Shown here: positions 59,105 to 64,000 of the stretch, one piece after another
Numbering within the stretch: the stretch's first letter is position 1
Layout of the letters: each line of letters begins with the position of its first letter
From: Eretmocerus hayati
Lineage: Eukaryota > Arthropoda > Insecta > Hymenoptera > Aphelinidae
Direction: 5' to 3'
Assembly: GCA_029851415.1 (NCBI GenBank)
Contig: CM056741.1
Location: 176,435,021-176,499,020 of the forward strand
Length of the DNA: 64,000 nucleotides
Position numbers and translations under genes: made by a program
The notes under the pieces: generated by a model
Seen by the model: the letters and a program-made list of their open reading frames with translations, nothing else
Told to the model about the DNA's origin: nothing
Database searches by the model: none

Positions 59105-60570
59105 ATTTTTTCTAACCCCAAAAATTCTCTAATCTTGAGCTGATTGTTCCAAATTCGAATGGCTTTAGAATGACTCCAAGTGGTCAAGCCCCAAATGACG
59201 TCATAACGATACAGGTCTCATTATGCCCCATGCTATTAGTACGGGGAAATCCAAACTTTTATTCATCCGATGGACCAACGTCTATGGTTATTGACCTGTT
59301 TGCTAGACTGATACATTCCCCAACGATCTAAAATGTACCAGCTGTGACGGTCAGATACCGTTTGAGATCTTCTGTATCACTCGCACTCATAGGTTATGGT
59401 ACAAGTGCGACTGAGATAAGAGATTTCGAACCACAGTTAGTACAGTTCAGATCGTTGGGGAATGTACTTGAAAAGTGTGAGACCCGAGGAATGTCTGAAA
59501 GATTGAGTACTAGTCTAGCGTTCAGGTCAATCGCCATATGAATTACGAGTTGCCTCTGAACAGCTATTAAGATCCATCAGATGAATAACAGTTTGGACTT
59601 CCCCATGCTAATTAGCCTGAGGCATAATGAGATCTGTGTTGTCATAACGTCATTTAGGGTTCAACCACTTGGACCTGTTCTGAAGCCAATCGACTTTGAA
59701 AAAATTTGCTCAAGATGGGGAAAATTTTTCAGAATTTTTCCTCAAATTGCACCATGTTCAACTGAAATTTCTCTAAAACTCACAACACAATCCTCACTTG
59801 AGGTGGTCAAAAAGAATGCAAGATTCAACTATGAGTGGTTCCGTGCAAAATTTTTCCATCTTGAGAAAATTGTTTCAAAGTCGATTGGCTTCAGAACGGG
59901 TTCAAGTGGTTGAACCCTAAATGACGTTATGACAACACAGATCTCATTATGCCTCAGGCTAATTAGCATGGGGAAGTCCAAACTGTTATTCATCTGATGG
60001 ATCTTAATAGCTGTTCAGAGGCAACTCGTAATTCATATAGCGATTGACCTGAACGGTAGTACTCAATCTTTCAGACCTTCCTCAGGTCTCACACTTTTCA
60101 AGTACATTCCCCAACGATCTGTACTAGCTGTGGTTGGAAATCTCTCATCTCAGTCGCACTTCCTATAAGTGCGAGTGATACAGAAGATCTCAAACGGTCT
60201 CTGACCGTCACAGCTGGTACATTTCAGATCGTTGGGGAATGTACTTGAAAAGAGTGACACCTGAGGAAGGTCTGGAATTTCAGTACTAGTGTAGCATTCA
60301 GATCAATCACCATGAACTTTGGTCCATCGATGAATAAAAGTTTGGATTTCCCCATACATGCATGGGGCATAATGAGACCTGTATCGTTATGACGTCATTT
60401 GGGGCTTGACCACTTGGAGTCATTCTAAAGCCATTCGAATTTGGAACAATTAGCTCAAGATTAGAGAATTTCTGAAAACTTTTCCTTGAATTGCACGATG
60501 TTCAACCAAAAGTGCTCTAAAATGCACAACCTTTACTTGATGGGGTCAGAAAAATGCAAGATTCCTATTG
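59105..60570. mobile_element. 1.46-kb nested foldback repeat
   Basis: GGCTTTAGAATGACTCCAAG at 59160 is inverted at 60410. ATTCCCCAACGATCTAAAAT at 59318 is inverted near 60225, and CATTCCCCAACGATCTG occurs again. An inner pair is AATCGACTTTGAAAA near 59688 against TTTCAAAGTCGATTGG near 59873. The unit CTCAAGAT..CAAGATTC also appears as direct copies (59711-59825 and 60453-60570). Open frames inside (such as 59581-59913) are chance. Confidence 0.75.
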
Positions 60571-60862
60571 AATGTCTCAAAATTGTGTATAAAAGCAAAA
60601 AAAGAAACTGGTGATCGGTGAAATTGATACTCTAGGAACTGTCGAGTTACGATATTCCGCACTGCAGAATCACATTCTGTCTGGATATTGTTATTTACAA
60701 AAAAGACGGAAGAGGAAAAATCTTGGTAACACGTGCATAGAATCAATTCCTACAAATAATTATCCAACTTGGCTCGTAAGTACACATTGCGTGACTGTAT
60801 CATAATACAGTTGAGAAGTCGTTCTATTGAACGGGTTTCTCAATAGCACACTAAAATATCTT

Positions 60863-60880
60863 TCTCTCTCTCTCTCTCTC
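60863..60880. repeat. (TC)n microsatellite
   Basis: A run of TC dinucleotides. Confidence 0.9.
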
Positions 60881-62622
60881 TTTCTGTCGCGCGAAAACTA
60901 GTATTACAGCTGTCAAAGTAACGCCTGCGTGCATAGGAATTCGTAAGAGTGAAAACTTGTTTAATCGGGGAAGGAATTGTTGTTGTTATTTTCACAATAT
61001 TGATTAAATATATGAGGGTTACCCGGAATAATTTATAGAACTTGATACATACATAATCTGTTCGCTTGAACAAATTCAAAAGTAATCGAGATACATATAT
61101 GGGTGATTCCGCCGGAAGTCTGATTTTTTGGGGCCAAAATCGTTGTAGGGAGTGATTTGGGTCAAAAAATTAATTAAGTCCCAGACGAGTTCCGGTGTCT
61201 CGTAGCAGTTGATTTACACTTGTTTGGGCACAAAAAGGAAGTATCTAGAGCCACATATCTCAAAAGTGAAGCCAAACGAAGCTATGTGTAGTTTAAGGGT
61301 TCGTAAAGGAGACGGAATTGACGGGGACGGAATTGACATTTCGCCTTAGAAAAATTCTCACGGCTCGGCAACCAATCGTAGACTCTTTTCCGCATAGATT
61401 TGCTCTAATGCAATCAAATACTTCAAGAAAATGTGTTTCACAAAGCGATATAGCGCGTCGGGGCGGAGCACAACATGGGGACGGAATTGACCGAAAATTT
61501 TGTACGCCATTCTGAAAACACGTTCAAGTGGTGCACTTCGGCTGCGGATTCGATTTTTCGGCTTTTGTTGCACATGAATGAAGTGTATTTGGGTTTCTAG
61601 AAATCAACCTCATCGGTTAGAATAGTATATTATGCGTCTCGTGCCAAAAACTTTGTTCTTCACGATAACCTTGTTGGACGTCGGCATCAACCTCATCGGT
61701 TAGAAAGGCTCAATAGACGACCGGGAACTTTGCCGAGGTAATCAGTGCTGTGCAAGCAGTTTTGGTGAAAACCCGTCTTCAAAATGTCGGATGGCCGTGT
61801 TTGAACTGAGGGTTCAATTTTGAGTCTCAAAGTGGTGGATTATGTTGTTTGAAGTATCACAAATTGAAGTGCATAGCTACACATAGGGATTTTTGACTCC
61901 TCATATGTGCCGCGCTCAAACCAAAAGTTTAAGTCCGGTCTACTACAGGGGACGGAATGGACATTTGGACCCTTTATCAGGCACTACAAAATACAGGAAC
62001 ATTAGGATCGTCTCTAAAACTATCAACATTGTTGCGCAACAATAGAATACACCCCAGAAAATTGCTACAGTGCACGTCCCGACCCTTAAAAACTTGGAGG
62101 AACATGGAACACGGAAAATCACACTGTCAACGGAATCACTGATATATATGCGTTGAGCAATGCATAATATTCTCTTGTTCTCAAATTGCAATTCCTTACC
62201 TTAGAGAAAGAGAGAGGACATGGAACTATTGGATATAAGTATTGTAAATGTTTATCGTGCTTTTGGTGGATACATATAATGAAATTCCAAGAGTGAGGAG
62301 GAAACAACTGATACAAGAAAAAAAGGCGTTCGTGCGAATTTCACGACGTCTATCATAAATGACTCAATAAGCAACTTCATAAAACATCTCGTGTCTACTC
62401 ACATTGTCCAATATATTGCCATGAATTTCTTTGTCTCAATTTGATGTTTCTCAACTCCGAAAACATAACTTTCAAGGTCCCTTTTCGAAAAGATAATTTC
62501 TTTCAGATTCCCTGTCTTTTTCCTCGAAGACAACTTTGATAAGTTTTAATTTATTAGAGTTATCAAAAATTCAAAATTTTCAAAAATCCGAAAATGACTT
62601 CGAGGTTTGTCCTGCGGACATA

Positions 62623-63099
62623 CCCATGTAAGACATGCGGTTCCATGAACATACATGATCATGGAATCCGAAGATTCCATGGCCATGCATGATCATAAAC
62701 GAAATCGCTTCAAACATTTTTTTTATTCCGGAAACTTGTTATATATTGATGTAAATCTGTTCTAACATCAATACATCACGATACTGATCATTTACTGCTA
62801 AGAAAGAATCTTTCCGGGAGTCGATCTTCGAGTTCTAAAAAAGTGACATTTTTGTTGAAGAATGATATGTGACGTGGATTTTTTTCTCTTTAGTGTTTCA
62901 AATATTCAAAACCTGAGAATGACTCCGGGGGAGATTTTTCTGGGTGATGTTTGATCAATACCGTGAAGTATTGATGTTCCACCAGCTGTAAATTATAGTT
63001 GATCACGTCTTTTCGGACTAAAGTTAACAAATTTTTAAACCGATTTTATACATGATCATATATGTTCAATAGTTCATGGAATCTTATGTTTTATTTGGG
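62623..63099. mobile_element. Foldback MITE, copy 2, opposite orientation to copy 1
   Basis: Left end CCCATGTAAGACATGCGGTT, right end ATCTTATGTTTTATTTGGG. The asymmetric middle (AACCTGAGAATGACTCCGGG) is the reverse complement of the matching part of copy 1 near 1675-1700, so the two copies point in opposite directions. Confidence 0.7.
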
Positions 63100-64000
63100 A
63101 TATGGGATAGTGTCGAAAAGGATCTGTCTGGGTTATTTGAAACTTGGAAAATCGTGTGAACAACCCCCTCGACATCCCCAGTTCGGGGGTCGGCGTATCT
63201 TGACTATGTTGGTCTCACCTGCCACTACCAGTTAATATGAAGAAGATAGCCACCTAAGTGCCTCGTGTGAGTTTTTGTCAAACATTTTGATTGAGTAGCA
63301 TGTGGAAAGGTAGCTCAAGTGTTTCAAAGTACTCAACTATACACCAAGGACCGAGCAAGAGGATGGAAAGACTCATTAATGAGGGTTGGAAAACTAGATT
63401 AAAACTTGAGAGGAATTCCTCGGACTCATTTTTTTGTTTAGAGTGATTTCTCTATTCCGATGAATAATAATGATAAGTTCCCTCATCCGATTGTGAACTC
63501 CAATTTGATTAAAATACTTTCTTTGGTATTCGAATGGCACCATGCGTGGCTTGGATTTTTGATCATGTTTCTCAATTGCAAAAAAAATTTAGTTGAAATA
63601 TTTTGATCAAACTTATCAACTTTCGCGACAAAAAGTTAGGAGGTCTATGTCTTCTAGGCGCAAAGATTCTTCAAATTCCCCAAGCTTTTCCAGAGTTATA
63701 TATACCCCCTGCTATTCGCGGTTAATACGCATGATAAGGTTACACGAATACTGAAACCGCGAATACCGGGACTTGTATATAAATCATGGTAAAAGGAAGT
63801 TTACGTGTACGTGGAGATCAGAGAGGGAACAAGGGATGCCAAATATCATTGTAAAATGAAACATCCATGTAAATATCTTGCAAATCGACTTGATATCGAA
63901 AAGACACGAAGTGATAGCAAGGACAGTATTATATGATTAAGAAACAACTTCTGTAAATTACTTCAAAATCGATTGGGAGAATCAGTCACTAGCTTGGATC

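Larger units (their letters stand above)
52284..64000. other. Right-hand gene-free region
   Basis: No convincing coding exon was found beyond the MATH gene; the ZP first exon should lie here or past the window. It holds the repeats listed separately. GGGACGGAATTGAC recurs at 61324, 61479 and as a variant at 61950, probably another repeat family. Confidence 0.5.

Overview
The window is AT-rich, intron-rich, gene-poor animal DNA, almost certainly from an insect. It holds a classical six-cysteine odorant-binding protein, a family known from insects, beside conserved eukaryotic genes with GT-AG introns. A hymenopteran (sawfly- or parasitoid-like) source is my best guess, but nothing in the sequence proves it.

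Layout: 1-7.8 kb is repeat-rich intergenic DNA with a 2.5 kb composite inverted repeat. 7.8-11.8 kb (+) is fizzy-related/Cdh1, the APC/C activator, complete at 490 codons over four coding exons. A 2.64 kb near-complete palindromic transposon (14238-16879) with a 5-bp target duplication separates it from Nop58 (19745-17363, minus strand, seven exons, 561 codons). 21849-28858 (+) is a 154-residue odorant-binding protein in five exons. From 50692 down to 33664 (-) run eight exons of a zona pellucida-domain membrane protein, whose signal-peptide exon was not found. Two other genes lie within or just upstream of this locus. One is an apparently intact four-exon tyrosine recombinase of Crypton type (44872-47145, +) in a 10 kb ZP intron. 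The other is an intronless MATH-domain protein (52283-51639, -). The last 11.7 kb is non-coding as far as I can see and is dominated by foldback repeats.

The genes do not form one pathway: cell-cycle proteolysis, box C/D snoRNP assembly, odorant transport and apical extracellular matrix are all represented. What unifies the window is its mobile DNA. There are many long inverted-repeat (foldback) elements, at least five of them flanked by TA dinucleotides, and a recurring set of short GC-rich palindromes sharing a CGTGTATCG border. The tyrosine recombinase and this palindromic repeat landscape are the parts most worth a second look. Gene-structure coordinates were derived by hand from splice sites and reading-frame continuity; no similarity search was run.
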